Of a stretch of DNA of 64,000 bases, positions 10,304 through 22,662 are shown piece by piece; positions within the stretch are counted from its first letter, which is position 1, and each line of letters starts with the position of its first letter. The translations under genes were made by a program, and so were the position numbers. The notes under the pieces are model-generated. The model ran no database searches, had not been told where the DNA came from, and saw nothing but the letters and a program-made list of their open reading frames with translations. The DNA is from Absidia repens (Eukaryota > Mucoromycota > Mucoromycetes > Mucorales > Cunninghamellaceae): assembly GCA_002105175.1 (NCBI GenBank), contig MCGE01000014.1:868001-932000 (forward strand), given 5' to 3'.

Positions 10304-11191
10304 CAAGAAGGGGAAAAAAAGGAAGTAGGGAAAAAAATATATAGAGAGGAGAAAGAAAGAAGCCCAATGAAAATCACAAAAAGTTAAAGTTTACAAAAAT
10401 TCAAGGAAGGTAGACAAAAGCGGACATTAAATATAAAATATGAGAATTAAGCAAGGGGAATAATATAATGATAGAATAATGACAACAGTAATGATTAAAG
10501 AAAAGAAGAAGAAATATACGATAAAAAAATGTATCAGAAAAGGGAGTGGTAAATATAATAGAATAGAGGCCATACAGCAATATTGTACATGCCAGTATAG
10601 GGCAAATCATACAATAGAAAATAGCAAATATTACATGCATATCACCATAATTCCATAAGTATCCTTTCCCCTTACTGTATCTCGGTGTTAAAACCTATTA
10701 ACACACCATTTCACGAGATGGAAACTGACCGTTATCAATACCCATGAATCTACCACGAAAATAGAGAAATGTATTATGGGGCAGTCTACGGTGGGCAGTT
10801 TATCCAAAAAGCGGTAATCTTTTTTTTGACACCGGAGAGGTAAAACTGTGGCCTGAGACAGTAATCAAAAATAAAAACCACACGGATTCTGTGAGTAGTG
10901 AAGAAAACTAAAGACGAATTTATATAGGAGGGCAATTGACGTCTCAGTATGTCTCTGTATTTCTCAACATTCGGATCATCTAAAAATTCACTGACGGGGA
11001 TTGAAAAATAACTATATAATCCCTGTGCTTCTCATAAAATAAAACAGGGGACACAGTATAAGTATGATGCTGATGAAAGAATAAATCAAAATTTTATTGA
11101 GTAAAAACATATATATATAATATATATAAAACATCAAATGATAAAACTATGTAGATACTAAATACTAGTGAAAATCTATTCTTCATCTAAA
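10186..11191. other. Intergenic, AT microsatellites
   Basis: No gene seen. It includes a TA repeat at about 10269-10299, A-rich tracts, and the promoter of the Sds3-like gene. Confidence 0.6.
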
Positions 11192-12113
11192 CTATTGGTC
11201 ATCCAAAGCGTTGCCAAAGGAATGTTTGCCTCGTTGCTGATAACTAGTCATACCACGTCCACTACCAACCACACCGACTACAATATAAACATTAAAGGAA
11301 AAAATTAGTGCATATTCATTCCAATTCCCACCTTTCTAACACTTCTTTACCTTTGCTTTCGGGGTTATCTGGGGTTCTAAAGATGCTTTTTTTATTGATG
11401 GGCACCACCTTTTGCTTTTTCTTCTTTTTGTCACCACCTTTAGCAAAGTCCAACCAGGCATTTTTCTTAACTTCCACCTCAGACACCTTTTTGACCTTTT
11501 TCTTCTTGTTGCTACTGTTAGTTGTACCATCATCACCTACAGAGACACCCACATTGTTGTTATTGTAGTTTCCCTCCGAGTCCACACCTGGCATAGTTTT
11601 GATATCTTCAAAAATCCCCTTTCGTTTATCCTTTTCCAATGGTTCGATATCAGCCACAGACACCACTTCTATATCCTTATATCCCCGGAACTGGACCGAG
11701 AAGATCTGATCCGCACCACCAATCGCTGTGATAGTTGCCCTATAGTACTGACCATCCTGAGACCACTTGGCCTTGACATCTTGTCCAACTGAGAACTGTT
11801 GCGAAACGAGTGCCGAGGCTCTAGGTGCTGGTGTTGTTGACGGTGATCTAGATCGTTTTCTTGTATTCGTTTCTGTTGCTACTGGTGATGCATTAATATT
11901 GTTGTTGCTGTTGCTGTTGTTTGGTGGATCGGCGTGATTGCTTGAAGATTGAGTCGTGGTAGTTGATACTTGTTCATATTGTGTCGTCAACGCAATCAAT
12001 TCTTTCAGATCGGTTTGCAATTTTAAAAGTTCTTCATTGGTAGGATCACTAGATAAAGCATGTTCCACTTGTTCCAATTGAAACTGATATAATTCTGTTT
12101 CGTTTTCACTCAT
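11192..12113 (-). CDS. SPF30: Tudor-domain splicing factor SPF30 (SMNDC1-like)
   Basis: Spliceosome assembly factor whose Tudor domain binds symmetrically dimethylated arginines on Sm proteins. Minus-strand exons 11351-12113 and 11192-11277 give 282 residues. The start is MSENETELYQFQLEQVEHAL; the ATG sits just after a 26-nt poly-A tract, and an upstream in-frame Met would only add poly-Phe. Residues about 110-170 form the Tudor domain (FSVGQDVKAKWSQDGQYYRA, then IFSVQFRGYKDIEVVSVADI). C-terminal Lys-rich segments (NAWLDFAKGGDKKKKKQK) and KSIFRTPDNPESK are family hallmarks. The second exon supplies VGVVGSGRGMTSYQQRGKHS. Length is close to the family's usual. Confidence 0.92.
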
Positions 12114-12184
12114 AAGGACCAAAAAAAAAAAAAAAAAAAAAAAAAGGTTGGACAAAACGTGGAAAATAAAAGAGAAAATGACGA

Positions 12185-13446
12185 ATGGCTAACAAAAATA
12201 TTGAAAACTCCGCCGGTAAAAAAGGAAAATTTTCAACCATTCACACACTTCCTTCACTTGTCTGTCATTCAACTGAAGAAACTAAACATTTACCTCAAGC
12301 AAGTTGTTATTTTGGAAGGTATGGGGATTTGAATCCAATTAACTATACTCGCGCTGTTGAAACTAACCGTGCTTGTGTGATATCCAATAGATGACACTAC
12401 GAGGATGGCAATTTACTGACTGCAAATAAAGAAAACTAGTTTAAAAAAGCTTGGTATTTCTGGTAAGCAAACTAAGATCCAAAATATTTGGTGCTACTAG
12501 ACATGCGTTGACACCCCGTCGCTTCTGTTTATTTTTTATTTACACCGTAGGCAACACCAACAAGATATCGATCAAGAAATTATATTGGTGATATCTATTG
12601 GATGGTGGTGATTGATCAGGAACTGTCAAAGCTATACATGTCATCAAGCGCAAGATTTATGTAACTGATAAAAATACAAGTGAGCCCTACAGCACTTGGT
12701 TTTATTCACTCGTTGCTGTAGGAGTTTTTTTATTCGATAGAATGATTGATATTAGCTTCATCTCTTCTTACTTTTTGGTGCTTTATTATCTGTAGTCAAT
12801 CCTAACGCACTGCTTGATCAGTTAACCTCTACGAGGGCACTATTTATGAGATATGATTTCAAAGTATATATTAGAATACAAAAAGAAATACCTCAAATGA
12901 TTAACACAACGAATGATTTAACTGAATTGATTTGATTGTTGTTGATAGACGTACTTGCTTATGTTGGTATTGGGCCTAGTGCAGATGTAAGAAAAGAAAA
13001 AGATATCGCATCGTGTATGTATACGTATTTACGTGCATTATTGTGGAATAAAGATAGGCTTATTGACGTTAACAACCTCTTGATCCCTCTTTTGAGCCGA
13101 CCGCAAAACTTATCGTTACGTAAGTAAAAAGAAATATATACCCCTTCCTCAAAAACAAAAGGGCCATACAGTGACCTCCTTTTTATCTGTGTGTTAATGT
13201 AGGTGATCAAGCAAGGGATACCCAACCACAGTTGAAGTGGCGCCAAAAACTCAGGTAGGGAAATGATTCTATTATTGGAGATCATACCAAGCAAGATTGA
13301 TCAACCTGTCTGTGATTTGGATTTTGGTAAGTCAAAAAAAAAAAAAATGAAGGGAAATAATTTATCCAATCATTTCACGACCCCCGATAAAAAAAAATGT
13401 CAAATTTCAATAGTATCAAGGTGGAATGTTGTGCGATCTGCAATAA
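12185..13446 (+). CDS. Unrecognised multi-exon gene; 3' exons resolved, 5' part unresolved
   Basis: Four 3' exons join in phase: 12949-13119, 13203-13254, 13296-13326 and 13414-13446. They encode VLAYVGIGPSADVRKEKDIA..., RDQARDTQPQLKWRQKLR, LINLSVIWIL and YQGGMLCDLQ, then stop. Upstream there are coding-like fragments on the same strand: MANKNIENSAGKKGKFSTI... from 12185, ATPTRYRSRNYIGDIYWMVV from 12551, and NPNALLDQLTSTRALFMRYD from 12798. I could not connect these to the 3' exons in one frame. It may be a real but divergent gene with unusual introns, or a decaying one. No domain is recognised. Confidence 0.35.
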
Positions 13447-14018
13447 AGCTAAAAATTGAACAAGGTTATATCAAAGAATTGTGCTGTTGATATCAATGAT
13501 AATATGTCCCTGATGTGGCTAGGTGCTTTGTTATGGAAAAGGTATGTACCAAAGATGAGGCGAAGTAGATATGATCACACTCACTTTTTTAACTTTTTTT
13601 CAAAATTATAGTCTTGCATAGCTAGGTTTTATCTTATTGCCTTTACATTTATTGTATTTATAGTTTTAGTATATAGTTTAGTGACTGTATTATGATTGAA
13701 ATAAAATAGAATGATTTCTTCTCGGAAGACTGAATATATTTAGGATATGACGGTCATTGCAGTAAAAAGATAAAAAAGAATGGGGAAAACTGGTCTATAC
13801 CAAATTTAGTCATGACGCACAAACAGGTATGTGTAACGCTATTTTTATCCGCACCTCCTGCTCGCACTAGATTCTCTTTTTGCCCATTTTCCCCTTCCCA
13901 AAAGAAAAAAATCGGGTCGCCTATTTATTCCCTCTCACTTCCTCTCGTTCGCCTTTTTTTTTTCTCTCTTCTTTATATTTATTCCCTTTATATTCATTCA
14001 TATACATTCTCACAAGTC
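13447..14018. other. Upstream region of the IPIINP-motif gene
   Basis: No gene seen. A pyrimidine-rich block (13930-14010) precedes the next start codon and looks like a core promoter/leader. Confidence 0.5.
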
Positions 14019-14699
14019 ATGTCTTTATCAAGTTACGATAGTGGTTACTCATCAGGTAAACAACATAGCCGTCATCTTGATGAGTATTGAGTAGTACTAC
14101 AGTATCTTCATTGTTCGCTAATATTTCCATCTTTTTTTTTTTTTTTTAGTATGCCGTCTTGAACAATTCAAAACTCAACATGAACTTGCAAGAAATTTTT
14201 ACGATGATGTCGAGTTTTGTCCCTTATTAAGTTTTGAAGAAGTAAGTAACTACATCTATTATAGACAAAATATATATAATATGGAAACTGACACAATTGG
14301 TACTTTTAGGTGGCAGCTCACCGAAGCAGAATTCAGCAACGATCTCCATACTCATCACCAAGGTCATCACCACCTGCTACTTACAATACTACAACAGCTT
14401 CTCCACCAAAACGAAAGGCTATTCCTATCATCAATCCTGAAAACATGACGCCAGTAGCAGTATTGCAACAACAACAGCAACGAAATCAACAGGATTATTT
14501 CCAAATGGCACAGCGGAACTCTCTTCATGAACGACCCTCTTCCTTGTCCTCTTCTTCACCCTCTTCTTCTTCATCTTCTTCATCTTCGTCATCTTCATTC
14601 TCTTCAACAATGATAAATAGTCATGTTATTCCTATCATCAACCCGAGTACTGGTCAACCATTATTACATCAACCAATGTATGATGTCGCTGTCCGATAG
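14019..14699 (+). CDS. Small Ser-rich protein with duplicated IPIINP motif
   Basis: Exons 14019-14055, 14150-14241 and 14310-14699 join in phase to 172 residues. The N-terminal part is ordered-looking (VCRLEQFKTQHELARNFYDD, VEFCPLLSFEE). The remainder is disordered, with a Gln run and a long Ser run (residues about 121-145). A motif occurs twice: KRKAIPIINPENMTPV and SHVIPIINPSTGQP. This is a short linear motif in an otherwise disordered protein, which suggests a docking site. Similar PI(I/V)NP/DP segments occur in eIF4G-like and other translation-related proteins, but I do not claim homology. The start is the only ATG with a suitable exon. Confidence 0.6.
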
Positions 14700-15248
14700 A
14701 TGAATAGCTATTGAATTTCTGTTATTAGTACCTCCCTTTTCTTAGTTACTTTTGATATCACCCGCATTATCTCTCTATTCTGTCATCCTGTATTATTAGT
14801 ATCATTATTATTATTTATTTATTTTTTGCCCTTTTGTTGATTTGTTTACTCTGTCTTCCTCATCTGTCCATTCTTAATGTTATTTGCTCATTTGATTTTT
14901 TTATACATACAAATAAATAAAAACCAGTACATACAAAATTAGTCACACATTATCTTTGATTTTATCTTCTTTTCCAGGTACATTTTTTGTCTTTTTTTTA
15001 TATGATATGATATTACAGTTTCATTCATCAATGAACAGTAGTTGTACAAGTTAATGCCTGTGACTATAAAGACAAATGCATTTGTTTAAAATAACCATAC
15101 TCAAAACGTGGATCTTTTGATGTTTTACTCTGAGCGTACAAGAAGATATTTTTAATCTCGTGCACAAACGGGTTTAGAATGGCCTCTTTCATAGTGGTCA
15201 TGTGTTACTTTGCTCAAACTAGGACTGTTTTCGATTTTGGGAATCCCC

Positions 15249-15283
<35 letters not shown>

Positions 15284-15956
15284 ATATTGGTCAAATGGAG
15301 TAAAGTGCGGGTCCAATTTATTTTTTATTTTATCATATCGAATTTGAAGTTCTTTTATCTTTATCATCATGAAGAATAAAAAAATATTTCCTCCAGTATG
15401 ATAATATGAAAGAACAGTTTTACTTTTTAATATCGGGGATTCAAAAAGATCATCAATCAAGCACTTAAAAAAAAAGATCAGCGACTTCGATTATTATTAT
15501 TTCTTAAAACTTCAAAGGGGCAGGAGGGATTTTCTATAAGACGGGGGTTTGAGCTATTCATTTACTCTCTGGTAGTATTAGGAGGATAGGGATAAAACAA
15601 TAGTGGATTAAAAGTACTTGGAAGGAATAAAAAAGGGAAGGCACAGTGGTGAAAATCTTCAAACATCAGGTAGTACAGCAAGTCAAGCAGTTTTTTTTTT
15701 TTTTTTAAATCGCGCGCCAATTTTTATTAATTCTTACCCGATGAGAATATACTTTATTTTTTTTCTTTTTCTTTCGTTCTCCTCCTTTTCTGCAAAAACC
15801 CGGACCAATATACAAACAACCCCTTCCTGCTTATTGTGTTCCTTTCTCTTGGTGTACACTTCTTAGGTGAGAACCAAGTGATCTGAACTTTATGAAAGCT
15901 TTACTAATCAACTTTATTTATGTCTATGTTTCTTAGCTAGCATTCACTATATACCA
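14700..15956. other. Intergenic, long poly-T tract
   Basis: 1.25 kb without a convincing gene. It includes 3'-UTR-like AATAAA sequence near 14910 and a poly-T run of about 29 nt (15253-15281). ORFs at 15152-15460 and 15618-15866 are homopolymer-driven. Confidence 0.6.
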
Positions 15957-18900
15957 ATGCCAAGAAAGACGTTCTTTAGAACGTATGGAAACAAATCAGC
16001 GAAGAGCTCACTGGAATCAACTGCAAAGCCAGAGCAATGCACTATACAGACACCACCAATGACCGCTTGGACGGAAGCAGCTTTGGAGAAGGCAAATATG
16101 GCTGTCCTTTACGACTATACTGGAGCTCCCAAGCAAGCGTTAGAGGCATACAATGAAGCTATTACTCTACTAGATAAGGTATTCGAATCAACCAGCGACT
16201 GTGTTGACCAGACTCGACTGAAAAAAATTGTAAGTATTTAGGACATTGCAGTGTGTGGGAGAGAATACCAGCTTACACCAACACGTTCTTTTTTTGTCGC
16301 TATTGTTATTATCACTAGTACGATTCTTATATTAGTCGCGTATCGGTTTTGAATCAGCAGCTTGACAACAACGAACTTGATCCGATACCTTCAGTCAACA
16401 TCCCAATAGCTCAATTATCACAGGAATCAGCTCTTTTGGAACCATCAGCACCAACGAAATCACAGCGCAGGCCGCCCTCATTGAATCTCACTGACTCGCA
16501 AACTGATCACGATATATCTCAGCCAGTTACACCATTTTCTTTTGATTCACCTTGCTATTTGAATTCCACCATTGACCTCGAATCGACACCATCAAAACCC
16601 ACAAATCACCGAAAGCTCTTCCACCAAAATCACCTTCTGGGTCTCTTTTTGGCTCCATGTTTTGAAAAAGCAATCAAGCAAATCTTATCTCAAAAGTCCA
16701 ACTCCATCTCACTCCATCTTCTCTATACCGTCTCCATCGAAAAGTACTCCCAACTTATCAAGAAATCAATCGACAATGTCTCGGAAAAAGCAATGTAAGG
16801 ACAATCAGGAAAAAGTAGGCAACTTATTGCGAAGCGATACTGACTTTGTTTTCTTTTATCCTATAGCAGCAAAGAAGATCCATAGATATTCAACGGAATT
16901 GGAGCCATCAGGCCCGGAATCTCTTCCCTTCAGCTGCAAGATTGAACCACCATCACTTACATTGCCTGATGTGGAAATAGCAAATGATGGCGATTATTTT
17001 GATTTGCAATCGACTTTGGAGACGAAACATCTACTGTACTCAAATCCAGAACCGCTGTTGGCCTCTATGCATGATCTTCGCCAAAAGAATGTTGACAAAA
17101 GCAAGGATGAAACTGAAAAAAAATGCAATGGAATTGGATCTCATGAAAATGCTGGCAATTTTTATGGGAATGACAGTACAACGACGACGAAAGGAAATAT
17201 GAGCACTGCAATGACGAGGGAGCGGTCATTCTCATCATCATCATCAAGCAACACAGCTACAGCTACCAAATATCAACCCCAACTTACATCATCAGCATCA
17301 TCTATCCTGACAAGCAACTCGTCCATATACTCTCCGACAGCTTCCTCATTTTACTCATCCACTTACATTAATTTTGATGACGATGTCGTATCACCTACTT
17401 CCAACAAACGTCACCCACCTCTACCTCAAACTTTGCGTTTACCGGATATCAACACTGACAATAATGCTCCTTCTTTCTTTGATGGCTCCAACGATTATGA
17501 TGTCGGAGCTTTTGCAAAATTCCTCGCTGATTCTGCTGCTACCATGCCTGATCGCTCGTGCCGTACGAACGGTACCGTGGCTCCATCTATTGCCGCTGTC
17601 ATTGAAGAAATGGAACCTGAATTATTATCACCACCCTCACCCAGAACGACAACGTTACCCGATTTTCGTGATTGTCAGCAACGATCTTATCTTGAACTGT
17701 CTCGGTCGCCAAGCTCGAAAAGTGAGTCATCTTTCAAATCTCGTAACTCATTACGCAGTCGCTCCAGCAGTTCGAAACGCAACAAACAATGCACCAACGA
17801 CGATTTACCCACCATCCTTCCTACACCAACACCGTCAAATACCGCAAAAACAATATCCTTTTGGTCTAAGCGGAATCCATCAACGAAACAAAACACTATT
17901 GCCACACTTCCTCCGCTACGTGTAGATCACAACACAGACGATTCATCTTCGTTCATGCTTTTATCACCACCAATAGGTTCAATTACACAACCATCCACCC
18001 CACAATCTATGACTAGTAGCATCGATAATACAATAGCATCCCCGAGGACCTCATCATCATCATCGGTATCCAAAAGACCCATTGTACACCCACTACAACT
18101 CCCATCTCATTCTTTTGGTACACAAGCAACACAAACGGCATTGAACAAGGGAATCGATGTCAGCATTACCATGAAATCCTCCACCATGAACAAGGACAAC
18201 AAACAACAGAAGCTGATGTCGCGATTATTGCAAAGTCTGGAAGAAGGCGGTTACATCACCAATAGGCTTCATGCACCAAAACAACTGTGGTGCCAAAAGC
18301 AAGTGCGATTACCTGCGATTGATGCCAAGATATCGACCTGTGAACAACTGGTGACGGTGCTTGAACGAATGCATGCAATTACTCGACTACTGGATCAGCT
18401 CGATCTTCCTCAACAAGATATTACTACAGAAGCATTATATTCGATTGGTCGACTGGAGCATCTTTTAGACCATATCAAACAAACCTTTGGCAAACTTCAA
18501 CTTCATGATCAGAATCCTTCTGCCCCACTCACTCCCACAACAGCATCGACCCAACATGGAAAACATCACACTCACCAACACGAACCTCTCCCAAAATCAA
18601 CCACCATCAGTTCATTCAAGGATCCCATGACCGCCTGGAGCGGTAAACTCTCCAAATCCGTTGAACGGATGAAAATTGAATCTAAATCTTCGTAAGTATC
18701 TGGTTTTAATGCAATATGGATGTGAAAGAAATGTGCTTTATACTCACCTTTTATATATATATATATATATATATATAGTGAAGAACAAATCCATGCTTAC
18801 AAATCAACCTTGATTCGGTTATTCACCTTAGCTAGTATCTTTGGTAAGTATATATATATATTATATATATTATGGGGTGGCAGAGTGGAATATATACGTA

Positions 18901-19246
18901 AACGGAAGCGGAGTTCACAATCCAGCCATGGCTTGAATGAATGGGATTACGTCGGATGGTGAGGATATATATTATTTTACTGACTTTTTTTTTTTTTTTT
19001 GTTGTTGTTGTTGTTGTTGTTGTTGTTGGGGCGGCGGGAACAAATCTAGATGGATGGCATGACATTTTCACAACATTATTGGAAAAAGTATCAATGGACA
19101 AGGCCAATATCTATGATCATCTCTTACAAAAAACCATGATGTGTAAAGGTGCCTTTCATACTGTGATTTGCGGCTTTGTCATGCAAGACTTGTATATTTT
19201 GATGGATAAATGGTTGAAACGAAATCGTGATTGGCTTCTAGATTGA
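15957..19246 (+). CDS. MIT-domain protein with apparent frame disruptions
   Basis: N-terminal MIT (microtubule-interacting and transport) domain, the module that binds ESCRT-III tails (ALEKANMAVLYDYTGAPKQA, LEAYNEAITLLDKVFE, KIYDSYISRVSVLNQQL). A long Ser/Thr/Pro-rich region and a C-terminal helical part (LRLFTLASIF-like, DGWHDIFTTLLEKV) follow. Exons are 15957-16229, 16319-16794, 16867-18691, 18779-18843, 18886-18958 and 19050-19246. The 72-nt intron 16795-16866 is a multiple of three and could be missed. Coding quality changes frame twice near 16600-16606 and 16660-16664, each equivalent to one missing base beside A runs. The last junction (18958/19050) is out of phase by one. Either assembly indels or a decaying gene; the MIT domain itself is intact. 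Confidence 0.7.
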
Positions 19247-19879
19247 TTAGCTACCCTCATCCTTTTACATTCCCCTCCTTTATCTTATCATTGTTACTTT
19301 AGTTACATTGTTGTTTATCTATTTAATAAACTTTTGTTAATATATTGATTGTTATCTATATATTATTTGGTTTTGCGGTCTTTTTGTCTTCGAGTAGCGG
19401 GAGAGTATATTGTGTGATAGCTACGGTGCTGTATATGTGTTGATATTACTACAAAACATGGAACTCGAGCAAAATGGAAAGGTCTTGGTTGTTTGAGGGA
19501 CAATGATTTGGAGAAAGTCTTCATACTGAGAGCTTTTTATAGAAGCTTTATTCAGTATTTAGTGAGGTTATGTTAGACTACAGTGTGGATGCCTGGTTTA
19601 GAGGTGAAAAATAGCACACTTCTTGCAGGAGCGAACTGGATGTTGGCCTAAGTAAGAGGAGCTGCTTAGCACAAAGAGAAGTCTGACAAATAATTATGGA
19701 TATGACACAGGGTTTGCAATAGATTGGCAGTATACATTATATTTTTGGGTGTAAAACTCAGGCCTGAACACCGCCGGAAAAATTGAGTTGTATGTAGTCA
19801 TAATGGGGAGGGAATTCAAGAACAAGTATATAGCAGGAAATCACAAAACAACTATGATAACGACATTGTTTACAATACG
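19247..19879. other. Intergenic
   Basis: 3' flank of the MIT gene with an AATAAA-like signal (19324-19329), then non-coding sequence. Part may be diverged repeat. Confidence 0.4.
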
Positions 19880-20870
19880 ATGGGTCAGAATATGTAAAAA
19901 GATGCATTTTATTGAAGGACATTGATAGATACTAAAACTAAAGACAACGGGTTCATTGTAACAAGGGATTTCAAGGAAGGATCTATTAGAGGAAGAATGA
20001 GGGAGACTAAAAGTCAGATCCGAAGATTCGTTGGTACTAATCTAAAGAGAATATTGTAAAAATGAATTTAATAAACTGAAAAAAACATACATGGTACGTG
20101 AAAGACTATAAACGGATATCATTTATTGACGCATAATAACTGTCAACATTAATTTAAACCGGTGATGGTAAAATGGGATCTATTGTACAAAACATGAGAG
20201 ACTTATGGGACATTTTCCATTGAAGCATGTAAAAAATAAGGCATATTTTATTGCGATGTAGATGCAAACGATGGCACACTAAAAGTAACCTAAGCTAATG
20301 AAGTCTCCAAAAAGCCAATTGATGATGCCCTTCAGACACTGAATCCTAAATGAAAGGGTTTCCCCATGATGTTTGTTTTGCGTTTTTGAAAACGCCCCTA
20401 ATTCAAGTTCTAACACTAATCCTAGATCACCCGTACCCCAATGAGCCTTGTTATCATATCATTCAGACTTCGATGAAGGGAAAAAAAGAAAGAAAGAAAG
20501 AAAAAAGAACGAGAGGGGGATAGAAAAAAAAGAATAGTGAGCAAAATGCGGAATCTTAATCATCCAGCCTTTTTTTTTTTTTTTTTAATGTCAAACCAGA
20601 GAAATGAAAAATTAGATGACAGGGCAATCGCCATAATTACCGTAGTGGTCTGTAGTCCAACGTAGTTCACATGATTTGTTTTGCCTTCCATGGAAAGGTA
20701 GTTGCAAACTCTACATAATTAAATACGAATCTCTCTGGCACCTTTCAAGTAAACTATTATTTCAACACACAAAATAAACCCACACTTCAGAAACCCCTGA
20801 CACCCAGTATATTGAAAGATTTCCAGAAGCTCCAGCGGAGCGCCAGAGCGTTTATTAATATAAACATTAC
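19880..20870 (-). repeat. Dispersed repeat family R1, copy A (reverse)
   Basis: Read on the minus strand it contains the R1 modules in order: AATAAACGCTCTGGCGCTCC (20841-20860), GGGTGTCA, a Pyr-rich tract, TAGGATTAGTGTTAGAACTT, GGGGAAACCCTTTCATTTAG (20344-20370 region), TTGGCTTTTTGGAGACTTCA, TGTACAATAGATCC and TGAACCCGTTGTCTTTAG. The same modules recur at 33990, 36110, 43255 and 55110. No coding capacity seen. Confidence 0.75.
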
Positions 20871-21185
20871 CCTTATTCCTTTACATGTTATATATATATA
20901 TATATATATATATTTGACTTTCGGAGTGTCTCACATCGTGCCTAATTTTATGGATGGAAAATTAATGGCATCTTTTGTGCGAATGAACAAGAGAACACAG
21001 ACTACTGACTCGCGGTTGGTGAGCTCCGTCTAGAAATTCTACATTTTTAACAAAAATATGTCATACATCGTCCGGAGCGTTTATTTTAATGAGTTCCGGT
21101 ATTTTTGCACATGTCAAGCGTCTTCCTATGAATCTAAAAATGGATGTAGCATGATGTAATATGTTGTACTTCACTATAGTTTATT

Positions 21186-21340
21186 AACTTCACATTGAGA
21201 CGAATATAAAATAAATTGAGACGCTATATAAATAAAATTTGGATGGAGGCAAATTAAAATTGGGACAGGAGAGATAGGGGAAAAATAGTTTGGGGCGGTG
21301 AATATTTTGTAATCACTTCCATCCCAATTTTCAATCCCCG
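21186..21340 (+). repeat. Degenerate ~22-bp minisatellite (ATTGGGAYGGG type)
   Basis: Four degenerate units of the form ATTGRGAYGG-N-AAAATAAA, followed by an inverted unit (TTCCATCCCAATTTT at 21317-21331). The same unit family occurs at 35236, 37842 and 54288. Confidence 0.6.
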
Positions 21341-21693
21341 TCGCCTACAGAAAATTACACTTTGTCTCAACGAAACAGTATCATGCAATGACTGCTGGGA
21401 TTGAAGTAAAAATAGCTCAGGCAGACCAAAATCAGTGGACAATCCGGTTTGTGCAACTAAAAAACAAGAGGCAAATGAAGCTACATAATATATACACTTC
21501 CAACAATATACAGTAAGATGTATAAAATCATGGGATAATTTTTGTTTATTTCAAATATAATGGGGGAGGTGATGAAGACTAACTAAATGATGAATAGAGT
21601 AATATGGGACAAAAGTAAACTAGAGGAGAAATGAATGCTGGAGAAGCGAGCGAGTTGGGGGAAGGGAAGGGATAAATGTAGCCTAGTAACGCC

Positions 21694-22042
21694 TTAACCA
21701 TAATTCACACCTTTCACCTTTTTATTGTCATCCACATGAATATTGAGTCGGTCGGGGCGATAATCCATAGTTGCAACAGAGTTCTTTCCAAGAATACGGT
21801 GAAAAGTAGGTAATTCACTAGCACGGACAAACTAAAAATGAATAAATAAAAAACATACAATTCTCTTTAGAACAAAATTACACTTCCCTTATTCTTATCA
21901 GTTCACACATTACCTTGCCAGCGGGTACTGAAGTCACGGCTTCATCTCCAACAATAATTTTACCAACTAATCTGTCCCGCCATCCATCACAGTCATCTTG
22001 TTGTTGATTGGGTTGCATAAGTCCAACGCGGATAGGATTCAT
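21694..22042 (-). CDS. Peptidase inhibitor I78 family protein
   Basis: Small intracellular inhibitor of serine peptidases (potato-inhibitor-like fold). Minus-strand exons 21914-22042 and 21694-21831 give 88 residues, the normal size. Visible family marks: LVGKIIVGDEAVTSVPAGK (first strand and Gly), then FVRASELPTFHRILGKNS and the signature DYRPDRLNIHVDD near residue 65. It ends VKGVNYG where family members usually end V-x-C-G. There is no signal peptide, as expected for a cytosolic inhibitor of own vacuolar-type proteases. The Met used (MNPIRVGLMQPN) is the first one after a poly-Phe chance extension. Confidence 0.88.
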
Positions 22043-22662
22043 TATTATTTTGGAAAGCAAAAAAAAAAAAAAAAAAAAAAAAAAATTGGGGAAGAGAAAA
22101 AAAAAAGCCTTGAGAAAGCGCAACTCGAGACTTTATGTGCAAAAAATAAAAATCGAAATCGCGGCATTTAAATTTCATCTGTCTAGTGCCGTGCCGAGGA
22201 CTTAGCTTTCTTGGTACTAGATTACATTGCTTGGTTATCTGTAGTTGATGACAATAGAAATATTTAATTCTTTAATGAGAACAAACAGAACAAAGGAATT
22301 GTTATATTTTACCTAAACGAAACCTCACGTATAGTACTTTTAAAAATAAAATCTATGCTGGTGCAAAGGAAGTCACTTCATTCTCAGAAAGATTTTTTGA
22401 CCTGATCTTTTTTTTTACCATAATGTTTTTTTGCACTTCTTTTCATTCAAATTTAAAAAAAAAATTCCTTGACCCTGTATATCTGTTATTTTACCGCCCA
22501 TAATCCCCCCCACCCTGTTTGTCTTGTATCTGCCACCTCACAGAATAAAAGGTAAATAAATATACACCAGTCCTACTTTGGCTTATCTGCCACTCACCAT
22601 TTATTTTAATTTCCCGTTTTTTATATTTGTATTAGGATTCCCATTGTCTCTTCCCTTTTATT
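22043..22662. other. Divergent promoter region
   Basis: 620 bp between the I78 gene (minus) and the PPR gene (plus). It holds a 26-nt poly-A run at 22060-22085 and a C-rich patch (22505-22517), but no gene. Confidence 0.5.

Noticed and set aside
17374..17925. 183-aa plus-strand ORF inside the MIT-domain gene
   Set aside because: Alternative frame of the Ser/Pro-rich exon; the main frame has better coding character and continuous length.
19880..20870. R1 as a solo LTR
   Set aside because: No TG...CA ends or target-site duplications could be identified by eye and copies are modular rather than equal in length.
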